Assembly (NCBI GenBank): GCA_002914805.1
Contig: JXTB01000328.1
Span: 363,749 to 427,748 of the forward strand
Length of the DNA stretch: 64,000 bases
Source: Parasponia andersonii
Lineage: Eukaryota; Streptophyta; Magnoliopsida; Rosales; Cannabaceae
Direction: 5' to 3'
Made by a program: the position numbers and the translations under genes. Shown here one piece after another: positions 12,065-22,293 of the stretch. The notes below the pieces were generated by a model. The model was not told where the DNA came from. It ran no database searches and saw only the letters and a list, made by a program, of their open reading frames with translations. Numbering within the stretch: position 1 is the first letter of the stretch; each line of letters starts with the position of its first letter.

Positions 12065-12589
12065 GTAAATAATATCACACCTGCAATGTAAAAAATTCTT
12101 TGTACTATAAGTATATAGAATTTGTAGATATAGAATTTATGGATATGTGTACATATATATATGTCATTCAGCTTTACATGAGATATAAACACATGGTGTA
12201 TTTATATTATTTGACGAGTATTGATGAATAGAGTTTGATGGGCAAACACCTAAATGTATGATATGGTTCCTTCAGGAAAACTCTGGTTCCTTCGGGAATA
12301 TTCTGGTCTTTTCAAGGACATTATGGTTCCTATGGGAACACTTTGACTGCGGTATAGGGTAGACCTTTGCTGTACATAGGGAGGATTCTCTGGGGTTTGA
12401 GACCTCCATATAGCTTATGATACGTTATACATTGTCTGAGTGGCTCAGTATATAAATCATGATCTTATTAGGCAATACAATATATGCAGGGATCCTAGCC
12501 ATATGATCATCTAATCTTTGTTATGCGCACTCTACATCTACATATATTACATACTGAGTTTCATATTTACAAATATTCTTACATTGTAG
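12065..12589 (+). other. Intron-like module in element G 5' LTR (525 bp)
   Basis: Donor TTGAG|GTAAAT at 12065; ACATACTGAGTTTCAT at about 12550, then acceptor TTACATTGTAG| at 12589. The implied length of 525 bp is the same as in the D left LTR. The hairpin array lies inside. In the G 3' LTR the donor is kept as GTG|GTAACT (48050) but the acceptor AG has mutated. Confidence 0.45.
12265..12339 (+). repeat. Array of four 20-bp-spaced hairpins in G LTR
   Basis: Units start at 12265, 12285, 12305 and 12325. The clearest are GGTTCCTTCGGGAAT and GGTTCCTATGGGAAC; each folds as a short stem with a tetraloop-size loop. The third unit has a different sequence (GGTCTTTTCAAGGAC) but still mostly pairs. 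Matching arrays lie in the D LTRs and in the G 3' LTR (48224-48299). Confidence 0.7.
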
Positions 12590-12940
12590 AGGGTACTGAT
12601 GATATGTGAGTTTAAAAGAGGAGCGCCAACATTCTGACCATGGTTTGTGTATATGAGCATTCTAATGATATGATTTTCTGACAAAGTATTTTTGTACATG
12701 TTTTGAGTATGTGTATATTATGAATATTTATATAAGTGGTCCACTTTATAAGTATATGTATATGTATATATTATACTATATGTAATTACGAGTGGAGCTT
12801 TCTTTTTCTTTTAGAAAGTTTAAAAAGTTTTAGTTTTCCCCAATTTTATCAGTTCTAGATCAAGTAGCGTCTCTTGATCTCACTAAATATTTATACAAAT
12901 ATCTCTTACTTACGTGTGTGCAATTAGGGGACGTTGTAGT

Positions 12941-12952
12941 TAGTATCAGAGC
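12941..12952 (+). promoter_or_regulatory. Element G primer-binding site
   Basis: TAGTATCAGAGC differs by one base from the initiator tRNA-Met complement and starts two bases after the LTR end. It sets the plus orientation of G. Confidence 0.85.
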
Positions 12953-13112
12953 TTATGTTCTAAGATTCTAACAATCGCTTATATACACATGTCGAGAAGG
13001 AAAGGAAGCCTCACTCCTCTGTATATGTTTGACATAGATTTTGATATATGTTTTAATTTTTTTATTTGTATTCATATTCTGGTGATGATTATTATTGGTT
13101 ATAACTAGAACA

Positions 13113-14362
13113 ATGGATTACGAGGGTTAGGATATCAGTATAGTGACTACTCGGAGTCAAGATAATATTGATAGGGGTGCGTCTTCTTCACAAAGTAGTA
13201 ATCAGGTTGAATAGATGGCTTGTTTGATACAAAATATATTACAGCAGCATATGAGATAAGAACATCAACCTAACTCTCCATTATAGCTACTTTAATAGAG
13301 ACAAGATACTAGTGAGAGTACTGGGAAGAGATTCTGGATGCTCCAACCTCCCACCTTTGATGGCAGGGTTGATCCGATTCAGGCAGAGTAGTAGATTAGG
13401 ACCATGAGCGTGTGCTGGCTTATGCCAAGGTTCTTGATGTTGATAAAATTCCTTATACTAGTTTTATACTGAGACATTATACTGAGTATTGGTGGGATCC
13501 TATGAGCATTGTACATGATGTTAGTACTTTTATTTTGGAGCAGTTTAGAGAGTTATTTTATGGAAAGTATTTTTTTGATGCCATAAGAACCAGCAGAATG
13601 GTAGTGTTTGCAAATCTAAAACAAGGAGAGATGTCTGCTGCTGAATATATCCGCAAGTTTGGCGAGCTATCATGATATGCACCTCATATGATTGCCACCA
13701 ATGAGCTCAAGATAGATCAATTTATGCAAGGTATGAGGAAGACTACTATTAGAGATTTCAAATCAAGTGGAATTCGAGGTGTATCGTTTGCTCAGATTGT
13801 AGACAATGCATTAGATGCTGAGAAAGGAGAGAAAGATATTTTGGATGAGGAAAAGATTAGGTGAGAAAGACTAGCTAAAGAAGTGCAAAGCGGTTTTAGA
13901 CCTAGTCTTTAGGAAAATAGAGGAGGATAGACTCAGTTTCAACATCCTCAGGATATAAAAGGGAAGGGAGCTCCAACTCAATAGACATGTCTTGATCAAG
14001 GTAAGCATTGAAGAACTAACTAGTGGACTACCACTACTATTATATCATCTTACCCATCATGTGGGAAGATTTATTTTGGAGAGTGTTGTAAGGGTGCAAG
14101 GTTATACTACAAATGTGGTAAAAATAATCATTTTATTAAGAATTGGCCTAAAATGAAAAATAATAAGAAGAAACCTGATGGAAGGCTATATGTTATGGCT
14201 AAGACAGATGTTGAAAATGAGACTAAGGTAGACCCATCTGTTATCACAGGTGAGATATTTATTTTAAGCATCATAACTCATGGATTAATAGATTTAGGAT
14301 CTACGCATTCACATGTATCATTAACATTTGTGAGGAGATTGGGTCATCTTGTAGATTAGATG
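13113..14362 (+). pseudogene. Element G Gag and protease start, many stops
   Basis: The ATG at 13113 matches the element D gag start. The capsid-like part is clearest at 13412-13675 (EYWWDP, ANLKQGEMSAAEYIRK). A decayed zinc knuckle follows near 14100 (YYKCGKNNHF; first Cys lost), then the protease start with DLGSTHSHV in place of DSGSTHSY, so the catalytic block is altered. At least nine in-frame stops occur, mostly TAG or TAA where relatives have CAG, CAA or TGG. The frame is cut at 14362 by the B/C insertion and continues at 46748. Confidence 0.85.
14358..14362. repeat. Target duplication AGATG, left copy
   Basis: AGATG ends here just before the LTR start and is repeated at 46743-46747 just after the last LTR of the B/C composite. 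Across the insertion the protease of element G reads on, which confirms the target site. Confidence 0.92.
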
Positions 14363-14717
14363 TGTTACACCCCCCAAGCTTAACTACAAGACTAAGTAGA
14401 TCAAACTAGGAAGCATTACTCTTTTATGAACCATAACTTTAGTTTTGTTCAAAAATTTGTGCAAATTTAAACTTCTTAAACTCTAAAACAAAAGAACCCG
14501 CGTGGCATTACTTTCTGAAAGTGTCTTTACAAACTATACAACCAAAAAGTTTTTATTCATTTATCTTGCCATCTACAGTGATATTTACATCAAACCAAAA
14601 TATCAAAATATAGAAAAAACATTGCCCACAGGTCAAGCTCGTCTACATTTGTATGATCATAGCGACAAGAAAGCGTGCTAGCCAACCGGTAACTCTATAC
14701 ATCAAATATCTCATCAC

Positions 14718-15345
14718 CTACATCACAGAAACTAAATGAGCTAATGCTCAGTAAGTACAAATCATCCATTCTCATGAACAAGTTTCATGCATGGACTTCA
14801 TTGAAATTCTCATTGTACTCTTTCTTCCATAACTTTTCATTTTGATGCACTTTTCTTAGAAAATATTTCTTTATAAGGCCCTTGAGTATATTACAAAGTC
14901 GAGGCAGTCGGTAGGTCGTGTCCACCTATGTAGGAACGAAACAGATGGCCAATGCAAACCATACCTATCTAACACAGACCGACTAGGTAATGCACCTAAT
15001 AAATCTCATAGTACAATGCTCAGTCTCGGTAGTCAGTAAGCCGTGCCCACCTATGAGGGAAGGATGCCTGTGCAAATCATACTTACCCAACGTAGACAGA
15101 CTAGACAATGTACTTAAAATATATCTTGCAAAATCAGTACAATGGTACTACTTTAAATCCAATGCGTAGAAAACTTCATTTCTTTGAAAATCATGCATAA
15201 ATGATCATGCCATGCTTATGTTTTCGTAAGCTTTGCAGCAACAATATAAATAACAGATAATTGAAATAATACACATAAGCATGTAGGAAAACATCTTGTA
15301 TCTACTATTTTTCTTGTGATGCAGTTAAAATAAATCTTCACTTAC
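14718..15345 (-). other. Intron-like module in B-family LTR (628 bp)
   Basis: Donor AGACG|GTAAGTG at 15345 and acceptor GTGATGTAG|GTGATG at 14718, both minus strand. Upstream of the acceptor, 14737-14757 reads TACTTACTGAGC, ATTA loop, GCTCA, a perfect five-pair stem. In the second LTR the acceptor is CCTGCAG|ATGATG (22643) but the donor has become GGAAGT (23276). In C the donor is CAAG|GTATGTG (29602). Confidence 0.5.
14906..15150 (-). repeat. Diverged tandem duplication, unit about 125 bp
   Basis: The blocks beginning at 14906 and 15031 share a GTAGG/GTAAG segment, GTGCCCACCTATG, a GGAAGGATG-like block, CCAACGCAGAC and a GACTAG end, in the same order. The second LTR copy has both units (about 22824-23070), so the duplication predates insertion. 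Confidence 0.7.
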
Positions 15346-17251
15346 CGTCTGTCCGGTAGAAAAGATAGTGGAAAGGGTCCGTATGCTATGTGGCAAGATG
15401 TGTGGAAGACCTGATGTCAATTTTATTACTAACATTATCATTACAATGTAAAATAATTAAAGAAAATAAGTACAATACCGAATCACAGCTTTTACAAAAG
15501 AAAGAACCCTAATCACAAAATGACCCAAAATGTCATCTACTTTCATAAAAACTAGTCCATTTGCTTCTAAATGGTACCATTTGGTTATAAAAATATTTGG
15601 ACAGCACCTCCCATATTTTTAGGACATCCTCACATGATTAAAATCATGGTTTAAGACCTATAATAACAATCAACAAGCCAATTCCCACATATATAACTCA
15701 AAGAGGATCATTCAGAGCAACCTAGGTTTACTTGAATTCCTTTCGTTTTAAAAAAAGTTTAAAACCACTTTTACACTTTTCTATTGTCACAAACAGCAAC
15801 AAAAAAAATATATTTACATCATGGGATCAACAAAATATACATTTCAATTTTATAAAATCAGATTACAAGTATGGGGAGCTTATTCTAACAATGGAAACAC
15901 TTGAAAGCACTTGAATCCACAAGTAGCAAACTTTGGGGTTTAAAGACTCACTTTAATCTTCCACTTAAATTCTGTATTTCCAGCTATATATAAGATTTTC
16001 TTATACCTTAATTCATCAAATAAAATCTTTAATTAAAGAGCTAAAGCAATAGAAATAAATTACCAATTTTAAATTCCGCAAACATCTCGGCTTGACTAGT
16101 TTGAACTTTTGTTGAAGTTCTTGCCTTCTACTTCCACAAAACTGATTTCTAAGGCTTTGAAACCAATCTTAGGACTCAAGAGGACCTAGAGGAAACATTA
16201 CTTAAGTAGTATCAAGTGGAAAATTGAAATAACAAACAAAACCTGGGAAGAAGAACTAGTAGAATTATCTTGACCAGTTTCAACCTATCTTGCTTTCTTG
16301 AGCTCCGAATTGAGTTCTACCACTTGGAAACTCTAAGATATGGATAAGAGGAGTTGAGAGAAGTATAGAAAGTGGCTAGAGTATTTCAAGTCTTGGCTGG
16401 GGAGGAAGAGGAAAGAAATGACCAGATTTGGTCAAAAATCAATACTTAGAGGCTAAGAATGGCATAACTTAAATTCTAAGGGGTATTTTTAGTATTTTGT
16501 ACTTTACTTTCCATGTGTTCATCTCTAAAACATCCTTAACATACTCACCACATTGCTGGTCAATCCTATACACTCAAGTGTAGACCAAAATGATGAAACC
16601 TAGCCTAGAAAGTGAAATCTAGTCATACTTTGACTTATGAACCTATATGACCAATCTTATTATAATTTGGTGGAACCTAGCCCGATAACTAATCATTGAA
16701 TATAAAAAGAAAGTCAATTAGACTCTAATTGATGATGCAAACATAGTATAAGTGCCCAATTAATAGAATGAACAAAGATGACATTACGCGATTAAGTTGA
16801 ATATAAGCTAGCTTAGTGTAATTAAACACAACTCAACAAAGTGACTACTATCTCGTGCTTACCTAGAACGAACATTTTTGAAAATGCTATTTGATGTGCT
16901 AAATGTACAGTGAATTTGGTTTCGAAAAGCGCGAAAGATACATTTTACCGAAAAATTACTATTTAACCAAGTTATCAATAGACATGATTTTTAATGCATA
17001 TAGTATTATTATTCATGAATATATTCTTTGTTCTTTTCACACACCAAGCTCTCTCTCTGAGGGTACTGAGCCTTTACACTGCATGGGAATACTTTGACAA
17101 CCATTATTATAATAATATATATTAAAAGCATTTAACGATCAAAATGAGCAATTTATCATAAAATTGACATTAGTTTCATGATATGTCTATTATGTAATAT
17201 GAACATATTTATTAATGGCCTATTATGTATGTGAGAATTTTAGGCATTACA

Positions 17252-17266
17252 ATCCTTCCCTCCGTA
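17252..17266 (-). promoter_or_regulatory. Element B polypurine tract
   Basis: On the minus strand GGAGGGAAGGAT directly precedes the LTR start TGTAATGCC. It would prime plus-strand synthesis. Confidence 0.8.
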
Positions 17267-17290
17267 TTAACTTTAATCCTCAAAATTTTC

Positions 17291-17692
17291 TTACCCAAAT
17301 AAGTAAGAATACTTAGTTTTCATCTCTTCATCTCTTCCCCATGTAGCCTCTTCTACTTCGTGGTTCTTCCACAATACTTTGACCAAAGGGATCTTCTTGC
17401 TTCTATACTCCTTCTCTTTTCTATCAAAAATCTCCACTAGTTTTTCTTCATAACTCACATCTTGGCTCAAGTCCAATGGCTCGTAACTTAAAACATATGA
17501 AGGATTTGGAACATATCTTCTTAACATAGAGACGTGAAAAACATTGTGCACGTTTGACAGTAACGGTGGTAATGCAAGTCTATAGGCAACATCTCCATCT
17601 TTGTCAAGTATCTTAAATGGGCCTATATATCTATGACTAAGCTTCCCTTTCTTCCCAAGCCTCATGATTCCTTTCATGGGAGCAACCTTCAA
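17291..17692 (-). pseudogene. Element B integrase C-terminus with chromodomain
   Basis: About 133 residues. The GPY/F-like block RYIGPFKIL is followed by the conserved VHNVFHVSMLRRY segment and a chromodomain with Tyr in SYEEKLVEI, VKVLWKNHEVEEATW and a final YLFG. Chromodomains direct integration to marked chromatin. The frame is intact through its stop, but the integrase upstream is broken. Confidence 0.9.
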
Positions 17693-17749
17693 AAATACTT
17701 TGTCTCCAACATCAGATATGACCTCTCTCCTTCTAGGATTACCATAATG

Positions 17750-18844
17750 CTTCTGTCTATTTTAAACAGTTAATAACCGTTTACCATATAAAGTTTCATA
17801 CGGAGGTATTTCAATTGAAGCTTGATAACTATTGTTATAGGAAAATTCTATCAACGGCAAGTACTTCCTCTAAGATTCATGAAAATCTAACACACATGCT
17901 CTAAGCATATCCTCAAGAGTCTCTATAGTTCTCTCTGATTGTCAATCTGTTTGTGGATGAAAAGCTATACTGAACGCCAGTTTTGTACCCATAGCCTCCT
18001 GAACCCTTTTCCAGAATTTTGAAGTGAATCTAGCATCTCGGTCAGAAATAATAACCTTTGGAATACTATGTAGTCTAATGATTTCTTGAACATACAACCG
18101 AGCCAACTACTCCAAACTATAAGCCACTTTAATCGGCAAGAAATAGGCTGACTTAGTATATCTATCCACAATAACCCAAATAGCATCATGGCCTTTATTT
18201 GTCTTAGGAAGTCCAACCACCAAATCCATAGCAATCTCTTCCCATTTCCATTGTGGCACATGTGTGGGCTTTAAGGTACCGGCAAGTCTTTGATGTTTAG
18301 CTTTAACTTACTGACATATGAGACATTGTTCTACAAACTCAATCACATCTTTCTTCATACTTGGCCACCAGTAATGCATTTTCAAATCCCTATACATCTT
18401 TGTAATACCAGGATGCACAGAGTAAGGAGTAGTGTGAGCTTCTATTAATATCTCCTTTCTAATTGTTCCTTCTGGCACACAGAGTCTATTTCTGTATCTG
18501 ATTACACCATCACTAGAAATCTGGAAGGCTACCTCCTTTCCGGACTCTATCTTGGTCTTTAAACCTGTCAGATAAGGATCCGTATTCTGGTCTTGCTTGA
18601 TTCTCTCTAAAATTGTAGGTTGCAATGTAAGAGCTGCTAATATCTCCATTAAACCTGTAGGCACAATCTCTAATTCCAATCGATGCAAATCCATCAAAAG
18701 ATGCTTTCGATCAACATACTTAAGTGACATAGCAGCTAATGACTTTCTACTTAGAGCATCTGTAACCACATTAGCATTTCCTAGGTGATAGTTAATTTCA
18801 CAATCATAGTCTTTTACCAGTTCAAGCCATCTTCTTTGTCTCAT
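17750..18844 (-). pseudogene. Element B integrase core, zinc module and RNase H end, broken
   Basis: From 18844 leftward one frame holds the end of RNase H (VVTDALSRK), the linker and the HHCC module ([15 protein letters not shown]), then a stop. Further left the core is seen in mixed frames: VIVDRYTK, IISDRDARF and SERTIETLED. About 120 bp present in element C are missing near 17760, removing the stretch between the PYE block and the start of the C-terminal domain. The long frame at 17965-18261 is out of register with integrase. Confidence 0.82.
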
Positions 18845-20204
18845 ATTCAGTTCCTTTTGTGTAAAGAAATACTTGAGACTTTTACGGTTCGTGTAGATTT
18901 GACATCTTTCTCCATAAAGATAATGTCTCTAAATATTCAGTGCAAAAACTACTACTGCTGGCTCCAAATCATGAGCAGGATATTTTTTTTTTATATTCTT
19001 TTAGTTGTTTAGAAGCATAGGTGATAATCTTACTATTTTGCATTACAACATAGCCTAAACCATTCTTGGAAGCGTCACTATAAATAACAAATCCTCCTGA
19101 TCTAGTGCATACAGAAAGTATAGGAGCTGTGACCAAACGATTCTTTAACTCTTAGAAACTCTTTTCACAATTATCATTCCAATGAAATTTCACATTCTTT
19201 CTAGTCAACTTAGAAAATCCTTTCACGAAACTTCTATAGTGACAGCCAATCCTAAGAAACTACGAATCTCTGAAATATTTGTAGGTCTTTACCAATTTCT
19301 TATAGCTTCAACCTTTGTTGGATCCATAGAAATACCATTTCCAGACACTACATGACTAAGGAAGATAACTTTCTCCAACTAGAACTCGCACTTCTTCAAC
19401 TTTGCATACAACTGCTTTTCTTTTAGGATCATCAAAACTGTTCTCAAATGCTCCATGTGCTCCTCCCTTGAGTGTGAGTAGATCAAAATATCATCAATGA
19501 ACACTATAATGAAACTATCTAAGAAATCCTTAAATGCTTTGTTCATCATATCCATAAAAGTANAAAATCTCATAGTATCCGTATCTTGTCCTAAAAGCTG
19601 TCTTAGGAATATCATCTTCCTTAATCTTCAGTTGATGGTATCCCGATCTTAAATCAATCTTGGAAAATATTGAAGCACCTTGTAACTGATGAAACAAATC
19701 ATCAATTCTAGGGAGAGGATGCTTATTCTTGATTGTAACCTTATTTAGCTCTCTATAATTAATACAAAGCCTCATAGTTCCATCTTTCTTTTTTACAAAT
19801 AGCACTGGAGCACCCCATGGTGAAAAGCTTAGACGTATGAAACCCTTGTCCAAAAGCGCCTATAATTGTATCTTTAATTCGTTCAACTCTACTAGAGCCA
19901 TTCGATATGGTGCTTTAGAAATAGGAGCAGTGCCAGGTAGCAAGTCAAGAGCAAACTCTATCTCTCTATCAGGTGGTAATCTCGCTAAATCTTCTCGGAA
20001 TACCTCTAGAAATTCATTAACTACTGGTACTTCCTGTGGCTTTATCCTAAGTTCTTCTCTAGTATCCATTACATTTGCCAGATAACCAGTACATCCTTTC
20101 TCGAGTAACTTCCTCGCTTTTATCATTGAAATAATTGGTACCATTTTCTTCCTAGAAGACCTAAGGAAAGTAAACTCCTCTTCACCAGGTGGCTGAAATA
20201 CCAT
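18845..20204 (-). pseudogene. Element B reverse transcriptase and RNase H, broken
   Basis: Blocks in order: [10 protein letters not shown] near 19990, the fingers motif [13 protein letters not shown], the [12 protein letters not shown] block, then the catalytic FIDDILIYS with its Asp pair at 19490-19495. RT is interrupted at a single N (19563), where about 40 bp of the conserved [12 protein letters not shown] block are absent. RNase H (18845-19150) is recognisable but full of stops. The enzyme could not be made from this copy. Confidence 0.85.
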
Positions 20205-20580
20205 TCTCTTACCATTACAATCAATGCTAGCATGATACTTAGATAGCTAATCCATACCCAAAATCACCTCAAAATCCTGCATATCCAACACTATTAAGTC
20301 TACCCACAACTCTCTACCATCTATCTGTATTGGACATGCTCTCAAAATTTGACCAGAATATAACACTTCCCCAGATGGAATAGTTATACAGTATCTTAAA
20401 TTCAAAGTTTCAGGTGATCTGCCCAATTTTCTCACATATGCTGGTGATGCAAATGAATGTGTAGCTCCTGAATCTATTAATGTATTTGCGAAGATATCAA
20501 AGATAGAGATCTCACCTGCTACAACTGATAGATCAGCCTCAGCATCTGTCGCAGTCATGGTAAATACACGAGCTGGAACT
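20205..20580 (-). pseudogene. Element B aspartic protease
   Basis: The active site LIDSGATHSF and the later VILGMD block are seen. The frame stops exactly at GMD where relatives read GMDWLSKY, by a TGG to TAG change. The link to the Gag side is continuous, with no intron-like insertion, so this copy is the size reference for the element A intron. Confidence 0.88.
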
Positions 20581-20585
20581 TTCTT

Positions 20586-22096
20586 TTATTCACCAGAGGT
20601 GGAGGGATAGTCTATAGAATAATTTCCTGTCTTGCCACATGTATAGCACGCTCTACTTCCCAAAAGACATTCACCTTTGTGAGGCTTCCCATATTTGGGA
20701 CATGTAACTTTCTGATTCAAATTCGAATGCATTTCTTGTCCTGTTGTTGGGCTTTTTGACGGATCTTGTCTTTGTCCTTGACACTGTGAGAATTTCCTTT
20801 TACCACCATTAAACCCTGGTTCAGTACCTTTTCCAAAATTTTTATTTTGCCTTACCATGTTTTTATTTCTTCTAATTTCTAGTGCCTTTACCAACTTCAG
20901 TTCAACTTCTTCAGCTTCAATGGCTTTCTTTGCAACTTCTGTGTAAGATGCTCCTTTTTCCTGTAGACATCTTAATATTCCTATATATTTTTGCTTTGAA
21001 TCCCTATAGAAACTGGTTTACTTTCAACTCATTGGTACTCACCATATGAGGAGCAAAGCAGGATAGTTCATCATATTTCTTTATATAATCATACACAGAC
21101 ATGCCACCTTGCCTCAAATTAGTAAACTCAACTGCCTTTGCAAGTCGATGAGCTTCACTAAAGTACTTCCTATAAAAGATTTCCTTGAATATCTTCCAAG
21201 TCAAACTGTTAACGTCAGTGATTGATTTTATGGAATCCCACCAATGCCTGGCATCTATATGGAACATATAAATAGCACAAGAAACTTTTTCTTCTTCAAT
21301 GATTCTTATATTCTTAAAGTGTATAATAGAAGATATTACATCACAAGTTATAGTCAATGGTCTTTTCAGATCTGGTAGAAATTGGAGATTTGTCTCTCCT
21401 AATCTCCTCTCCTATTAAAAGAAGTCTTTAGTTTTTTTTTTTTCCCTTTTGGCTGTTTTTTCTGATTTTAGCAAGGTCCCAAACATTTTAAAATCGTAGG
21501 AAAAGAGTAGAAAATTCCTATACATTAGAAATAAATTACAATATATTTGGAGAGGTCTTTGGTCCATGGAGCTTATCATGGCTCATAATCATTTATTCTT
21601 CTCTAGTTGTGGCTATAGCTTTAGAATTCGTCAGATAAAGATAAAGAAAGAATAAAATGGGTGAAACGGTAGGTCCTACTCTATTTTTAATCAAATTAAA
21701 TGTCCTCCTAAGGTCTACGTGACAGTTTCGTAAATTCATATCAAACAAAAGGACTTATGAGGAGATTCTGAGAAGGGCCTCTTCCTCTTACTGTGGTGGA
21801 TAGGATCTCTTGGTCTCCAAACTCTGAATCCACTCCTCAGCTAATAATGGATCGGTTTCACCTTTAAAAACTAGAGATTTATTCTTTTTAAACCTTTCAG
21901 AAGCTAGTTCATAATTTTCTTGTCTAGCCACAACTTGTACTGGTAATTGTTCGTCTCTCCTTTGATCTTGTTCTATAAGCTTCCCTATTTGTTGAGCTTG
22001 TCTCTCTACTAATTCAGCCAATTGATGTATAGTAGTATCTTTATCATTGTCTTGTTCACCTCTCGGGTGGCTAGTCTGACCTCTACCCCTTGGCAT
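20586..22096 (-). pseudogene. Element B Gag, split by an insertion
   Basis: The ATG at 22096 starts a Gln-rich, coiled-coil-like N-terminus (residues 20-60) leading to the EEWIQSLE block at the edge of the capsid. About 430 bp of unrelated DNA follow (about 21358-21790). Capsid resumes at 21357 (RHWWDSI, FYRKYF, NLRQGGMSVYDYIKKY). The nucleocapsid zinc knuckle near 20620 has lost His and the last Cys (CYTCGKTGNYSIDYP). Confidence 0.85.
21358..21790. other. Unidentified insertion inside element B gag
   Basis: This stretch has no counterpart in the gag of A, D or G. It has no clear terminal inverted repeats and no clear target duplication. A short plus-strand frame near 21545-21640 encodes a hydrophobic stretch (SWLIIIYSSLVVAIALEF), which hints at a captured gene or organelle fragment. 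I cannot name it. Confidence 0.5.
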
Positions 22097-22277
22097 AATT
22101 TCCTGTACAATGGCCTTTTACTTACAAACAAACATAATAGCAAATAATAATGTATCCATCAAATTTATATAAGAAAATAAAGTGCACATATGCAATAAAA
22201 TAGACTTACTAGTTGACTGAGCTTTTTGTCACATGATCATACATATGTAAGCAATCTATAGAAAGGACTAAACCTCT

Positions 22278-22289
22278 GCTCTGATACCA
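22278..22289 (-). promoter_or_regulatory. Element B primer-binding site
   Basis: TGGTATCAGAGC on the minus strand is a perfect 12-base match to the initiator tRNA-Met complement, four bases from the LTR end at 22294. Confidence 0.93.
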
Positions 22290-22293
22290 CAAC

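Larger units (their letters stand above)
10562..12938 (+). repeat. Element G 5' LTR
   Basis: It begins TATGATACCCC (TG decayed to TA) and ends GACGTTGTA next to the primer site. The order of blocks mirrors the D LTR read on the other strand, including the hairpin array and the donor/acceptor pair. Length is about 2.38 kb, against 2.43 kb for D. It carries a private 51-bp tandem duplication at 11255-11356. Confidence 0.85.
14363..17251 (-). repeat. B/C family outer left LTR
   Basis: About 2.89 kb, TGTTACACCC on the plus strand to GGCATTACA. It matches 22294-25215 and the partial copies at 25217-26289 and 29383-31130. In element orientation it starts TGTAATGCC. It contains a 125-bp tandem duplication and the intron-like module. 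Confidence 0.92.

Noticed and set aside
12265..12339. Regularly spaced repeats resembling a CRISPR array
   Set aside because: Spacing is 20 bp with no spacers, units are self-complementary, and the setting is a plant LTR.
15984..15994. TATATATA stretch in the B-family LTR as TATA box
   Set aside because: Conserved in the family, but pyrimidine-rich leader-like sequence lies upstream of it (about 16260-16440), so its position relative to the transcription start is unclear.
17965..18261. 98-codon minus-strand open frame with a Trp-rich start
   Set aside because: It is the integrase core region of element B read in the wrong frame; the correct frames show the VIVDRYTK and SDRDARF blocks.
22278..22289. 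Match to tRNA-Met
   Set aside because: Only 12 bases match and they sit at an LTR edge; this is a primer-binding site, not a tRNA gene. No tRNA or rRNA gene was recognised anywhere.
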